From an uncultured Phascolarctobacterium sp. (GTDB lineage Bacteria > Bacillota > Negativicutes > Acidaminococcales > Acidaminococcaceae): 20,529 nucleotides of DNA. The stretch lies in contig USBG01000018.1 in the NCBI GenBank assembly GCA_900552855.1, positions 1-20,529 on the forward strand, read 5' to 3'. Of this stretch, positions 7,610-15,511 are shown piece after piece. The stretch's first letter is position 1. The number at the start of each line of letters is the position of its first letter. The translations under genes and the position numbers were made by a program. The notes under the pieces are model-generated. The model searched no databases. It was not told the DNA's origin and saw only the letters and a list, made by a program, of their open reading frames with translations.

Positions 7610-8938
7610 ATGCTACGTAGAAAAATAGAACAGCAGCTAGTGGCCTGGAAGAATACTGATGACCATAATCCCTTGATAATTAAAGGATGTCGTCAGTGCG
7701 GAAAAACCTTTATTGTTGAACATTTTGCTAAGCAAAATTATGATAATGTGATTTATATTAATTTTTTTGAGAACAAGGAATATGAAAATATCTTTTCCGG
7801 GTCCTTGGAAGTTGATAACATCACTATGATGATGTCTGTTTCTTTGGGGAAAGAGGTTAGATTTGAGCCGCAAAAAACTATAATCATTTTGGATGAAATC
7901 CAAGCCTGTCCCAATGCTAGAACTGCATTGAAATTTTTTAAGTTAGATGGTAGATATGATGTCATTGGAACTGGTTCTTTGCTTGGTGTAAACGGATACA
8001 GAGAAGAAGCTGTTTCGGTTCCTGTTGGCTACGAAACCGTAATTGATATGTATCCGTTGGATTTTGAAGAATTTCTGTGGGCTTGTGGTATAGATGACAA
8101 TGTAATAGATTTTTTAAAGGAGTGTCTGGAAGAAGAAAAGCAGGTTCCTTTGGCATTACATAATAGGATGCGTAATCTTCTTTTGCAATATGCGGTAGTA
8201 GGTGGAATGCCTGCTGTTGTTAGCACTTTTATCAAGACTAAGCAAATGAACTTTGTTTTAAATATGCAGAGAGACATCTTGCGTTCCTATGAAGATGATA
8301 TGGTAAAATATGTTGATATAAAGGATAAACCGCTTATTAAGGGCTGTTTCCAATCAATACCTAAACAGCTAAGCAAGGAAAACAAAAAGTTTCAATATTC
8401 CATTGTCAAAAAAGGTGGAACAGCTTCTAAGTTTGCAGGCTGCTTACAATGGATTGAAGATGCCGGGATTACAAAGCGGTGCTACAATCTGTCCATACCT
8501 GAGCTTCCCTTAGATGGAAATGCAGAAGAGGATATTTTTAAGGTTTATATGCAGGATAATGGACTTTTCATTGGTATGTTGGAGGATGGCACACAGGCTG
8601 ATGTCTTACAAGGAAGGCTTAACGGATATAAGGGTGCGATATTTGAAAATTTAGCAGCAGATTTATTTATCAAGATGGGAAGAAAGATTTACTACTATCA
8701 CAAGAGCTCTGGTTTAGAAGTGGATTTTGTAATTAGGTATAAGGGTAAGGCAACCTTGGTAGAGGTTAAGGCTACTACTGGCAATACTAAAAGTACCAAA
8801 ACTATATTAAAGCATCCAGAAAAGTATCATGCTGTGCAGGCTATTAAGCTGGGAGATTATAATGTGGGAAGACCTGATGAAGACTATCCTATTTTAACCT
8901 TGCCATTTTATATGGGATTTTTACTGACAGAATATTAA
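7610..8938 (+). CDS. AAA ATPase with DUF4143 / PD-(D/E)XK-like C-terminus
   Basis: The 442-aa protein belongs to the widespread bacterial/archaeal AAA_14-DUF4143 family. Its N-terminal P-loop ATPase has Walker A GCRQCGKT (26-33), Walker B TIIILDEIQ (about 88-96) and a sensor-like VIGTGSLLG. The C-terminal half carries GLEVDFVIRYKGKATLVEVK. D372, E385 and K387 there match the D-x(n)-ExK pattern of a PD-(D/E)XK nuclease fold. The biological role of the family is not established. Members are often variable, horizontally spread genes with suspected roles in defence or mobile-element biology. The start is supported by GGAGGG 8 bases before ATG. The upstream 32-bp repeat array and its junction promoter are the distinctive context, and no terminator separates it from the next gene. 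Confidence 0.88.
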   Translation: MLRRKIEQQLVAWKNTDDHNPLIIKGCRQCGKTFIVEHFAKQNYDNVIYINFFENKEYENIFSGSLEVDNITMMMSVSLGKEVRFEPQKTIIILDEIQACPNARTALKFFKLDGRYDVIGTGSLLGVNGYREEAVSVPVGYETVIDMYPLDFEEFLWACGIDDNVIDFLKECLEEEKQVPLALHNRMRNLLLQYAVVGGMPAVVSTFIKTKQMNFVLNMQRDILRSYEDDMVKYVDIKDKPLIKGCFQSIPKQLSKENKKFQYSIVKKGGTASKFAGCLQWIEDAGITKRCYNLSIPELPLDGNAEEDIFKVYMQDNGLFIGMLEDGTQADVLQGRLNGYKGAIFENLAADLFIKMGRKIYYYHKSSGLEVDFVIRYKGKATLVEVKATTGNTKSTKTILKHPEKYHAVQAIKLGDYNVGRPDEDYPILTLPFYMGFLLTEY

Positions 8939-8976
8939 TGAAGATACTTAAATATTAAAAGAAGGAAGTGTTGATT

Positions 8977-9327
8977 ATGTTATTTGTTTGCTATGCAAAA
9001 TGCGGTACCTGCAAGAAGGCAGAAAAGTATTTAATGGACAAAGGCTTTGAGTTTACAAAGCGTGATATTAAAGAAGAAAATCCTTCCTTGGAGGAGCTGA
9101 CAGCTTGGTACAAGGCTAGCGGTTTGCCTTTAAAGAGATTTTTTAATACTAGTGGCAATGCCTACAAGTCTATGAATCTGAAGGATAAGCTGCCAACTAT
9201 GAGTGAAGATGAGCAGCTGGTGTTGCTTGCTACTGATGGTATGCTAGTTAAGCGTCCTATCGTTGTTAATGGCGATGATGTTCTAGTTGGCTTTAAACAG
9301 GCTGAATATGAGGAAAAAGGTTTGTAA
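8977..9327 (+). CDS. ArsC/Spx/YffB-family thioredoxin-fold protein
   Basis: The 116-aa product matches the arsenate reductase-like family: a thioredoxin fold with CGTC near the N-terminus (Cys9 and Cys12), followed by KKAEKYLMDKGFEF and the typical tail VKRPIVVNGDDVLVGF. Many members with this tail are YffB/Spx-like proteins of unknown substrate, so arsenate reduction should not be assumed. The CxxC pair suggests a redox-active or glutaredoxin-like role. ATG 8977 is chosen because GAAGGAAG ends 8 bases before it. A GTG at 8968 in the same frame overlaps that site. The gene follows the AAA/DUF4143 gene by 38 bp and may share its transcript. Confidence 0.85.
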   Translation: MLFVCYAKCGTCKKAEKYLMDKGFEFTKRDIKEENPSLEELTAWYKASGLPLKRFFNTSGNAYKSMNLKDKLPTMSEDEQLVLLATDGMLVKRPIVVNGDDVLVGFKQAEYEEKGL

Positions 9328-9334
9328 TTATTTT

Positions 9335-9364
9335 GGCTGCACTGGCTTTGGTGCAGCCTTTTTC
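9335..9364 (+). terminator. Rho-independent terminator
   Basis: GGCTGCAC (9335-9342) and GTGCAGCC (9351-9358) form a perfect 8-bp stem with an 8-nt loop, followed by TTTTTC. It closes the AAA/ArsC-like transcript. Confidence 0.9.
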
Positions 9365-9604
9365 ATTGCTTACAGTATTCTACAGATAGACGACATTATA
9401 TGCTTGTAAGAGACGCATTGGTTTAATAGCTGCAATAATGGAAATTTGCTTTAGTGGGAGCTGTTATGGCATATTTCTGGTGCAGTTTTTTCTTTTTTAT
9501 GGTAAAATATAATATCTATAATGTTCATTAATAGGTGTTTATCTATAAAATGGCAAGGCTGTTTATGTAATAATTATTTTTTTGAGAAAGGAGGCGGCTT
9601 ATAG
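9365..9604. other. Intergenic region before the RNase E/G gene
   Basis: No gene is visible in these 240 bp. Two TATAAT-type -10 hexamers occur at 9508-9513 and 9517-9522, but neither has a convincing -35 box, so the promoter is uncertain. A strong ribosome binding site (AAAGGAGG) lies just before the start at 9605. Confidence 0.5.
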
Positions 9605-11014
9605 ATGGCAGCAAAAATTATCGTAGGCGCAACCGAGGATGAAACCCGTATGGGACTGCTGGAAAATGGTCGTCTCGTAGAGTTTTTGGTGGAAAGAGCT
9701 GCTGACCAGCATCTTGTAGGCAGCATTTTCAAGGGAAGGGTTAGCAATGTTGTACGTGGTATTCAGGCTGCGTTTATTGACATTGGTTTAGAGCAAAATG
9801 CTTTTTTATATCTTGGCGAAAGCATAGATGTTACTGAGGGACAGAGTGTTATCGTGCAGATCTCTAAGGATGCACGTGGTACTAAAGGACCAACTGCAAC
9901 TAGAGAAATAACTGTTCCAGGTAAGTATGTTGTTTTACTGCCTAAAGCTAGTTATATTGGAATTTCACGCAAGATTGGTGATAAGGCTGAGCGTGAGCGT
10001 TTGCAGCGTGTGTGCGGAGCAGCTAAGCCTGAGGACATGGGAATAGTGGTGCGTACTGCTGCCTGTGGTATTGCTGATGAGCTATTGAAGGCAGATATTT
10101 CTAAGCTGGTAGCTGAATGGCGCGTGCTGGCGGCTCGTGAGCGCGTAGCTAAGGCTCCATGCTTACTGCGTCGTGAGCTGGATCTTCCTATCCGTATAGT
10201 GCGCGATTATTTGCGCTCTGATTTAGAGGAAATTATTATAGATAATGTTTCTATATACAAACGTATGGAGGAGCTGCTGCAGCAGATTCCACAAAGAAAC
10301 AGCATTAAGCTGACCATGTATCAGGGTGTGGAGGATATTTTTGCCTATAATCGTCAGGAGGAAGAAATTGCTGGTATTTCTGATAGACAGGTAATGCTTC
10401 CTAGTGGTGGTTATCTTGTTTTTGACTATACTGAGGCTATGACTGTTATTGATGTTAATAGCGGTAAGTTTAGTGGCAGAGAAAACCTTGAAGAAACAAT
10501 TATGCAGATAAATCGTGAGGCTGCTGCAGAAATTGCCCGTCAGCTGCGTTTGCGTGATATTGGTGGCATTATTGTTGTTGACTTCATTGATATGCATACA
10601 GAAGAGCATAAGCGTGAAATACTGGATGCCTTGCAAAAAGCCTTTGCAGGAGATAAAATGCATCCTAAGGTTCAGGATATTACTGTGCTTAATCTGGTAG
10701 AGATTACTAGAAAGAAATCTCGTCAGAATCTATCCTCTGCATTGTATACGCAATGCCCAGTTTGTGACGGTAGTGGCAGGGTGCAAAGCAGGGAAAGCCT
10801 GGCTCTGGAGATTAAGCGTAAGCTGAGGGGGCTTTTGAAGCGTAGAGGCAGCTCTAAAAATCTTTTGGTAGCTGCCAATCCATGGCTTGCACAATGGCTT
10901 ATCAGTAAGGATTTAAAGGCATGGGAGCGAGAGCTAGCCTGCAGTTTGCGTATTGAAAGTGATCCGTCGCTGCATGTTGAAAGCTTCATGATTCTGGATA
11001 ATACAGGTGCTTAA
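9605..11014 (+). CDS. rng: Ribonuclease E/G family endoribonuclease (RNase G type)
   Basis: The 469-aa enzyme cleaves single-stranded RNA, with roles in rRNA maturation and mRNA decay. An S1 RNA-binding domain covers about residues 36-115 (VGSIFKGRVSNVVRGIQAAF). The catalytic metal-binding triad is D283, N285 (in VIDVNSG) and D326 (in GGIIVVDFIDM), with the same 43-residue spacing as D303/D346 of E. coli RNase E. The zinc-link motif CPVCDGSG has C384 and C387. The protein ends soon after, without the long C-terminal scaffold of RNase E, so the short RNase G form fits. AAAGGAGG precedes the ATG. Its place just before rplU is conserved in many Firmicutes, although here a strong promoter for rplU lies between them. 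Confidence 0.94.
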   Translation: MAAKIIVGATEDETRMGLLENGRLVEFLVERAADQHLVGSIFKGRVSNVVRGIQAAFIDIGLEQNAFLYLGESIDVTEGQSVIVQISKDARGTKGPTATREITVPGKYVVLLPKASYIGISRKIGDKAERERLQRVCGAAKPEDMGIVVRTAACGIADELLKADISKLVAEWRVLAARERVAKAPCLLRRELDLPIRIVRDYLRSDLEEIIIDNVSIYKRMEELLQQIPQRNSIKLTMYQGVEDIFAYNRQEEEIAGISDRQVMLPSGGYLVFDYTEAMTVIDVNSGKFSGRENLEETIMQINREAAAEIARQLRLRDIGGIIVVDFIDMHTEEHKREILDALQKAFAGDKMHPKVQDITVLNLVEITRKKSRQNLSSALYTQCPVCDGSGRVQSRESLALEIKRKLRGLLKRRGSSKNLLVAANPWLAQWLISKDLKAWERELACSLRIESDPSLHVESFMILDNTGA

Positions 11015-11075
11015 AAATAGTCTGTAAAAATTTAATCTGGAAGAAAATTTTTAATGATTTTTAGCTGTTTCTCTG

Positions 11076-11104
11076 TTGACAAAAAGCGGAGTGTAGGTTA
11101 AAAT
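11076..11104 (+). promoter_or_regulatory. Strong promoter of the rplU-prp-rpmA operon
   Basis: TTGACA (11076-11081), a 17-bp spacer and TAAAAT (11099-11104) give a near-perfect vegetative promoter, with transcription starting near 11111 and a leader of about 105 nt. Confidence 0.85.
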
Positions 11105-11110
11105 ATTCTG

Positions 11111-11206
11111 GTATGGACTGAAGTGGTCCGTCCCCAACCGCGCAGAGAGGTTTTGGAAAATCTCCAATACTGGAGTACCGTATTTGGCGAGTCTATCATA
11201 AAGGGA
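11111..11206 (+). ncRNA. Probable L21 leader (r-protein autoregulatory 5' UTR)
   Basis: The transcribed leader of rplU contains a small hairpin (GGAC...GTCC around 11115-11129), an unpaired purine-rich stretch, and a second imperfect stem in which CCAATAC (about 11163) can face GTATTTGG (about 11180). Firmicutes rplU genes commonly carry a structured L21 leader thought to mediate feedback by L21. Position and size fit, but I matched it by context and hairpins, not by a covariance model. Confidence 0.5.
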
Positions 11207-11216
11207 GGTGCAATAG

Positions 11217-11528
11217 ATGTACGCTATTATTCAAACCGGCGGTAAACAATACCGTGTAAGCGAAGGCGAAACCCTGCAAGTTGAAAAACTGAACGCAGAA
11301 GTTGGCGCTGAAGTTGTTTTTGAAGAAGTTCTGACCGTTGTTAACGACGCTGACGTTAAGATTGGCAAACCCGTAGTTGAAGGCGCAAAAGTTGTTGCTA
11401 AAGTTGTTGAGCACGGCCGCGCAGACAAAATTTTCGTTTTCAAATACAAAGCTAAATCCAACTACCGTAAACGTCAAGGTCATCGTCAACCGTTCACCAC
11501 TGTTGAAATCACCGCTATCAACGCTTAA
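11217..11528 (+). CDS. rplU: 50S ribosomal protein L21
   Basis: The 103-aa protein starts with the family signature [20 protein letters not shown] and ends with the RNA-binding tail [21 protein letters not shown]21 binds 23S rRNA in the large subunit. Length is normal. GGGAGG lies 8-9 bases before the ATG. Codon choice (AAA, GAA, CGT, ATC, AAC, ACC) is more biased than in flanking genes, as expected for very high expression. It begins the rplU-prp-rpmA operon and is separated from prp by only 5 bp. Confidence 0.98.
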   Translation: MYAIIQTGGKQYRVSEGETLQVEKLNAEVGAEVVFEEVLTVVNDADVKIGKPVVEGAKVVAKVVEHGRADKIFVFKYKAKSNYRKRQGHRQPFTTVEITAINA

Positions 11529-11533
11529 TTGTT

Positions 11534-11860
11534 ATGATAACCGTGGATTTTTACAAGGATGAGCAGGGGATGATTACTGGCTATAAGGTTAGTGGTCATG
11601 CAGGCTATGCTGAAGAAGGCAGCGACATTATATGTAGCTCAATTTCTTCTTTAACACAGGCTCCTGTAATTGGCTTGGAAAAGCACTTGAATTTACATCC
11701 GTCTTGTCTGGTTAATCAAGAGGACGGAATTTTAGAGGTAGCATTGAACAGTGCTCCTACTGACATGACGCAGGCAATTTTGATGACCATGTTTTATAGC
11801 GTGGACTCAGTAGCTCGTCAGTGTCCGCAATATGTTCGAATCAAAGAACATAGGAGGTGA
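11534..11860 (+). CDS. prp: Ribosomal-processing cysteine protease Prp (YsxB family)
   Basis: This 108-aa cysteine protease removes the N-terminal extension of ribosomal protein L27 in Firmicutes and relatives. The catalytic pair is visible as H22 ([12 protein letters not shown]) and C34 ([10 protein letters not shown]), the same residue numbers as in the characterised S. aureus enzyme. The gene sits between rplU and rpmA, the standard position, 5 bp after rplU, and its stop precedes the rpmA start by 5 bp. Its substrate, the extended L27, is encoded next door. Ribosome binding is weak (only TTAATTGTT upstream), so its translation may depend on coupling to rplU. Confidence 0.93.
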   Translation: MITVDFYKDEQGMITGYKVSGHAGYAEEGSDIICSSISSLTQAPVIGLEKHLNLHPSCLVNQEDGILEVALNSAPTDMTQAILMTMFYSVDSVARQCPQYVRIKEHRR

Positions 11861-11865
11861 AAGTA

Positions 11866-12159
11866 ATGTTTGAAATTATTCTGCAATTACATGCACATAA
11901 AAAAGGTACCGGTAGCTCCCACAACGGTCGTGACTCCAACGCGCAACGTCTGGGCACCAAAGCTCATGACAGCCAATTGGTAACCGCTGGCAGCATCATC
12001 GTTCGTCAACGTGGTACTAAATTCCATCCCGGCAACAATGTTGGCATGGGCAAAGATTACACCATTTACGCTATGGTTGAAGGCCGTGTAAAATTCGAAC
12101 GCAAAGGCCGCGACAAACGTCAAATCAGTGTATATCCTGTTGAAGAAGCAGCTATGTAA
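11866..12159 (+). CDS. rpmA: 50S ribosomal protein L27 with N-terminal extension
   Basis: The 97-aa precursor of L27 contacts the peptidyl-transferase centre with its N-terminus. It begins [23 protein letters not shown], so nine residues beyond Met precede the mature HKKGTG end, the Prp-cleaved form known from Firmicutes. The expected cleavage is after Ala10. The segment before it reads QLHA, where S. aureus has QFFA. The body ([20 protein letters not shown], then [16 protein letters not shown]) is standard. ATG 11866 is chosen because AGGAGG ends 8 bases before it. A GTG at 11857 overlaps that site. Codon bias is strong, as in rplU. Confidence 0.97.
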   Translation: MFEIILQLHAHKKGTGSSHNGRDSNAQRLGTKAHDSQLVTAGSIIVRQRGTKFHPGNNVGMGKDYTIYAMVEGRVKFERKGRDKRQISVYPVEEAAM

Positions 12160-12164
12160 TTTCC

Positions 12165-12263
12165 GACTAAATATAACGCACCATCTGCAGTGTTGGAGCT
12201 CCTAGACGTACTCATAGTACGCCGTCGTCGCTCCGCCTAGCATCTGGCACGTTCTCTTTAGTC
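12165..12263. repeat. 99-bp imperfect inverted-repeat element after rpmA
   Basis: Nested complementary segments run from GACTAAA (12165-12171) to TTTAGTC (12257-12263), with AACG/CGTT inside, then GGAG/CTCC, and a central hairpin GTACT-CAT-AGTAC. The element is more GC-rich than its surroundings and carries the phrase GCCGTCGTCGCTCC. It begins 5 bp after the rpmA stop and ends 22 bp before the terminator. It encodes no protein. It could be a dispersed REP-like repeat, a structured 3' UTR or a small RNA, and a single window cannot decide. Confidence 0.55.
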
Positions 12264-12285
12264 TTATGCAAAGAGGCTTATGATT

Positions 12286-12314
12286 CGCACTCTGTAAGGA
12301 GTGCGGATTTTTTT
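12286..12314 (+). terminator. Rho-independent terminator of the rplU operon
   Basis: CGCACTC (12286-12292) pairs with GAGTGCG (12299-12305), 6-nt loop, followed by GATTTTTTTG. The operon therefore ends without obg, which often follows rpmA in Firmicutes. Confidence 0.88.
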
Positions 12315-12370
12315 GTTTACGTCTTACTTTATTTTTCAAAAATTACACTACTAGTAGCTTCTCTCTGTTG

Positions 12371-12376
12371 TATAAT
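12371..12376 (+). promoter_or_regulatory. Probable -10 box of the SbmA/BacA-like gene
   Basis: A perfect TATAAT lies 36 bp before the chosen GTG start. No good -35 box is present at 17 bp. The palindrome CTACTAGTAG (12348-12357) occupies that place and may be an operator or activator site. Confidence 0.4.
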
Positions 12377-12406
12377 AGTAATATGTTATCGAAATGGAGT
12401 GATACT

Positions 12407-14134
12407 GTGACGAAGCTGAAAGAAACTAAAGAATTTATTAAAGATTTATGGCTTTTGACAAAAAGCTATTGGCAGTCCGAGGAACGTAATAAGGCATTTT
12501 TGTTACTAATTGCTATTGTGGCCTTGACACTGGGCATTGTGTATATGCTGGTGCTTTTGAACCAGTGGAATAATTCCTTTTATAGTGCTTTGCAAAATTA
12601 TGAGACTGACAAGCTTTTTGATGAGCTTATACATTTTTCCTGGCTGGCTGCTATCTACATTATTTTGTCCGTATATTCCTATGTTTTGCAGCAGACGTTG
12701 ATTTTAAACTGGCGTAGGTGGATGACTAATCGTTTTATAGATATTTGGCTTAAGAATCGTACCTACTATCATTTGCAGATGTTTGGTAAGGATACTGATA
12801 ACCCTGACCAACGTATTAGTGAGGATGTGCGTCTTTTTGTAGAGATGACCTTAAGCTTTGCTATTGGTATTTTAAAGGCCTTTTGTACCTTTGCTTCCTT
12901 TGCCTTTGTGCTTTATAAGCTGTCTGGCTCATTGGAGTTTACCTTTATGGGCAGGGAGTGGAGCATTGATGGTTATATGTTCTGGGCTGCACTTGTTTAT
13001 TCTGTAATTGGTACCTGGGTTACTCACCTTGTTGGTAAAAAGCTGGTTCAGCTTAATTTTGTGCAGCAGCGCTATGAGGCAGATTTTCGCTTTAGTATGA
13101 TTCGCCTGCGTGAAAATGCAGAAAATATTGCCTTTTACCGTGGTGAACAGCAGGAGAGTGGTGTTTTTAAGGAACGCTTTACCTTGCTTTTAGATAATTT
13201 TTGGCGCCTTGTTACGAAGCATAAGCAGCTGATTTGGCTTAACTCTGGTTATTCTCAGATAGCTATTATTTTTCCCTTTGTTGTGGCTATGAATCGTTAT
13301 TTGTCTAAGGAGATTACCCTTGGTGGCTTGATGCAGGTTGCCAATGCCTTCGGCAGCGTACAGACTTCATTATCTTATTTTATTGATGTATATGCCAGCT
13401 TGGCTCAATGGAAGGCTGTTGTTCTTCGTTTAACTTATTTTGGACGTCATATGCACGAGGTTTCGTCCGAAGCTGATAAATTCCACGTTGATCGTTTTGT
13501 TACGGCTGAAGTAGTAAGCGCTGATGGCTTACAGGTAAATTTACCAGATGGTACTCCATTGCTTAAAAAAATAAGCTTTACTTTAGAGCCTGGTCAAAAC
13601 GTGTTGATTAGAGGCGTTAGTGGCAGTGGTAAAAGTACTCTATTGCGTGCTATTTCTGGAATTTGGCCTTTTGTAGAGGGACGTATTAGTTTGCCTGATA
13701 CTAAGGATTTAATGTTTATTCCTCAGCGTCCGTATTTACCCTTAGGAACACTGCGTAATGCTCTTTTATATCCTGGTACCAAGATGATTAGTGATGAGCA
13801 TTTGTTGAAGCTAATGGAGCAGTGCGAAATTGGTTATTTAAGTGATAAGCTGGATGTTGTTGGTGATTGGAGCCATGTGCTTTCTATTGGTGAGCAGCAG
13901 CGTTTGGCCTTTGTACGTGCCCATGTTCAGCAGCCGTTATGGTTGTTTTTAGATGAGGCAACATCCGCTTTGGATGAAACAACAGAAGCCAAGATGTATA
14001 TGGAGCTTGGCAGCAGCTTGCCTAATACAACCGTAGTAAGCATTGGTCATCGCAGCACCTTGAATAAATATCATCAAAAGGCTCTTAATATTAATCGTGA
14101 TGAAAAGAGTGTTAATCTGGTTGAGCTAAATTAA
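12407..14134 (+). CDS. ABC transporter of the SbmA/BacA-YddA (ABC_membrane_2) family
   Basis: The 575-aa protein is a membrane domain fused to an ATPase. Several hydrophobic segments fill the first 330 residues, with the family motif DNPDQRISED in the intracellular loop. Walker A is GVSGSGKS (403-410), the signature is the divergent LSIGEQQ (492-498) and Walker B is WLFLDE (512-517). Relatives include E. coli YddA and mycobacterial BacA/Rv1819c, which take up cobalamin and hydrophilic compounds, and the ABCD-type transporters. The substrate here is unknown. GTG 12407 is preferred because GGAG lies about 7 bases before it and because the TATAAT at 12371 would leave earlier in-frame starts (TTG 12368, ATG 12383) upstream of or at the transcription start. 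Confidence 0.85.
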   Translation: MTKLKETKEFIKDLWLLTKSYWQSEERNKAFLLLIAIVALTLGIVYMLVLLNQWNNSFYSALQNYETDKLFDELIHFSWLAAIYIILSVYSYVLQQTLILNWRRWMTNRFIDIWLKNRTYYHLQMFGKDTDNPDQRISEDVRLFVEMTLSFAIGILKAFCTFASFAFVLYKLSGSLEFTFMGREWSIDGYMFWAALVYSVIGTWVTHLVGKKLVQLNFVQQRYEADFRFSMIRLRENAENIAFYRGEQQESGVFKERFTLLLDNFWRLVTKHKQLIWLNSGYSQIAIIFPFVVAMNRYLSKEITLGGLMQVANAFGSVQTSLSYFIDVYASLAQWKAVVLRLTYFGRHMHEVSSEADKFHVDRFVTAEVVSADGLQVNLPDGTPLLKKISFTLEPGQNVLIRGVSGSGKSTLLRAISGIWPFVEGRISLPDTKDLMFIPQRPYLPLGTLRNALLYPGTKMISDEHLLKLMEQCEIGYLSDKLDVVGDWSHVLSIGEQQRLAFVRAHVQQPLWLFLDEATSALDETTEAKMYMELGSSLPNTTVVSIGHRSTLNKYHQKALNINRDEKSVNLVELN

Positions 14135-14179
14135 TTAAAGCAAAAGCAGGATATTAATGTACTTTTAGCGAATTTACTT

Positions 14180-14185
14180 ACTAGT
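14180..14185. promoter_or_regulatory. ACTAGT motif before the flavodiiron gene
   Basis: ACTAGT lies 52 bp before the start. The same hexamer occurs in the two neighbouring control regions (12350-12355 and 15470-15475). A shared regulator is only a suggestion. Confidence 0.25.
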
Positions 14186-14231
14186 CTATTGGACATTATG
14201 TGCTTTATTAATGAGGAGGCGGGGATTGTTT

Positions 14232-15413
14232 ATGAAACCTTTGGAAATAGTACCTGATATATTTGATGTTGGTATTCAGGATTGGGCAGTACGTGATTTT
14301 CATGGCTACAAGACTGAGCGTGGTGCAACCTATAATTCCTATTTGATTATGGATGAAAAGATAACCTTGATTGATACTGTTAAGGCGCCCTTTGCAGAAG
14401 AGCTGCTGCAGAATATCTCTAAGGTTACTGCTCCTGAAAATATTGATTATATTATTATTAATCATGTAGAGCCTGACCATTCTGGTGCTATGCCTGCATT
14501 GGCTAAGGCTTGTCCTAAGGCTAAGTTTATTATTACTATGGCTGGCAAAAATGAAGCAGTTCAGCATTATGGTGATGAGTTTGCCTTTGAGGTTGTTAAG
14601 GATGGTGCTAGCCTGAATATTGGCAAGCGTACACTTAGCTTTGCTGCAATGACTATGCTGCATTGGCCTGATAATATGGCAACCTATTCTGATTATGATA
14701 AAATTCTTTTCTCTAATGATGGCTTTGGTCAGCATTATGCTACTAGCAAGCGCTTTGATGATGAGGTTGCAAAGGACGAGCTTCTTTACGAGGCACGCAA
14801 ATACTTTGCTAATATTCTTTGGCCCTATGCCAAATTGGCTGCTAAGGCGTTGCCTAAGCTAGGCGCCTTTGATATTAAGATGATTGCTCCTTCTCATGGT
14901 GTAATTTGGCGCAGCTATGTTGCTGAAATTATGGATTGCTATGCTAAATGGAGCGTTGGCGTAAAGGATGGCAGTCTGATTGTTGCCTATGACAGCATGT
15001 GGGGCGGTACTGAACAAATGGCACGTGCTATTGCTAGAGGTGCAGCTCATGCAGGTGTAACTGTCAAGGTGTATAAGCTGAGCGAAACTCCCAATAGTAC
15101 TATTGCCGCAGAATTCTTTACTGCTAGTGGTATTTTGTTTGGTTCTCCAACCTTGAATAATGGTATGCTGCCAACTATGGGTTCTTTGCTGACATATCTT
15201 AAAGGCTTGGCTCCTGCTGGCAAAAAGGCGGCGGCCTTTGGTGCCTATGGCTGGGCCGGAGGTGCGCAAAAGGACATGGAGGAAGTAATTGGTAAATGTA
15301 TGGAGCCGCTTCCTGGTTACACCTGTAAGTGGAAGCCACAGGCATTAGAAATGGAGGCTGCAGAAAAATTTGGCTTCGATTTTGCTAATGCTTTGAAGGA
15401 AGAAAATAACTAA
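14232..15413 (+). CDS. fprA: Flavodiiron protein (FprA-type O2/NO reductase)
   Basis: The 393-aa A-type flavoprotein of anaerobes reduces O2 to water and/or NO to N2O. The N-terminal metallo-beta-lactamase-like domain carries the diiron ligands H78-x-E80-x-D82-H83 (NHVEPDHSG), H144 (LHWPDN), D163 (SNDGFGQH) and H222 (PSHGVIW), all present and spaced as in Moorella FprA. The C-terminal flavodoxin domain begins near residue 254, with FMN loop YDSMWGGTEQMA and GAYGWAGGAQKDM. ATG 14232 gives the family N-terminus MKPLEI. A GAGGAGG site lies 12 bases before it, and the longer frame from 14211 merely reads through that site as Met-Arg-Arg-Arg. No rubredoxin domain is fused. The downstream flavodoxin-ferredoxin protein could be an electron partner, which is inference. 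Confidence 0.94.
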   Translation: MKPLEIVPDIFDVGIQDWAVRDFHGYKTERGATYNSYLIMDEKITLIDTVKAPFAEELLQNISKVTAPENIDYIIINHVEPDHSGAMPALAKACPKAKFIITMAGKNEAVQHYGDEFAFEVVKDGASLNIGKRTLSFAAMTMLHWPDNMATYSDYDKILFSNDGFGQHYATSKRFDDEVAKDELLYEARKYFANILWPYAKLAAKALPKLGAFDIKMIAPSHGVIWRSYVAEIMDCYAKWSVGVKDGSLIVAYDSMWGGTEQMARAIARGAAHAGVTVKVYKLSETPNSTIAAEFFTASGILFGSPTLNNGMLPTMGSLLTYLKGLAPAGKKAAAFGAYGWAGGAQKDMEEVIGKCMEPLPGYTCKWKPQALEMEAAEKFGFDFANALKEENN

Positions 15414-15453
15414 ATTTTGCAATATTTAGAATGCAATTTATTAGAAAATAGTG

Positions 15454-15459
15454 TATAAT
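15454..15459 (+). promoter_or_regulatory. Probable -10 box and adjacent inverted repeat before the YbjN-like gene
   Basis: TATAAT at 15454-15459 has a weak ATGCAA at a 17-bp spacing (15431-15436). Eleven bases downstream lies ACTAG-TAATATT-CTAGT (15470-15486), an inverted repeat placed just after the expected transcription start, where a repressor could sit. Confidence 0.5.
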
Positions 15460-15511
15460 AGGAACTATAACTAGTAATATTCTAGTAAAAACGAAAGCGA
15501 GGATGATCCCG

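Noticed and set aside
7413..8938. Classical type III toxin-antitoxin (ToxIN-like) locus
   Set aside because: The layout is suggestive, but the gene is a 442-aa AAA/DUF4143 protein, not a small ToxN-fold RNase. No terminator lies between array and gene, and the best promoter is downstream of most of the array.
8977..9327. Bona fide arsenate reductase with an ars operon
   Set aside because: No arsB, acr3 or arsR nearby. The sequence is the broad ArsC/Spx/YffB type, whose members mostly do not act on arsenate.
11026..11052. Terminator after rng
   Set aside because: AAAAATTT/AAATTTTT is a pure A-T stem of 8 bp with an 11-nt loop, too weak to call. Readthrough from rng into rplU remains possible.
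12368..12406. Longer N-terminus of the SbmA/BacA-like protein (starts at TTG 12368 or ATG 12383)
   Set aside because: These lie over or next to the TATAAT box and have no ribosome binding site; GTG 12407 has GGAG at proper spacing.
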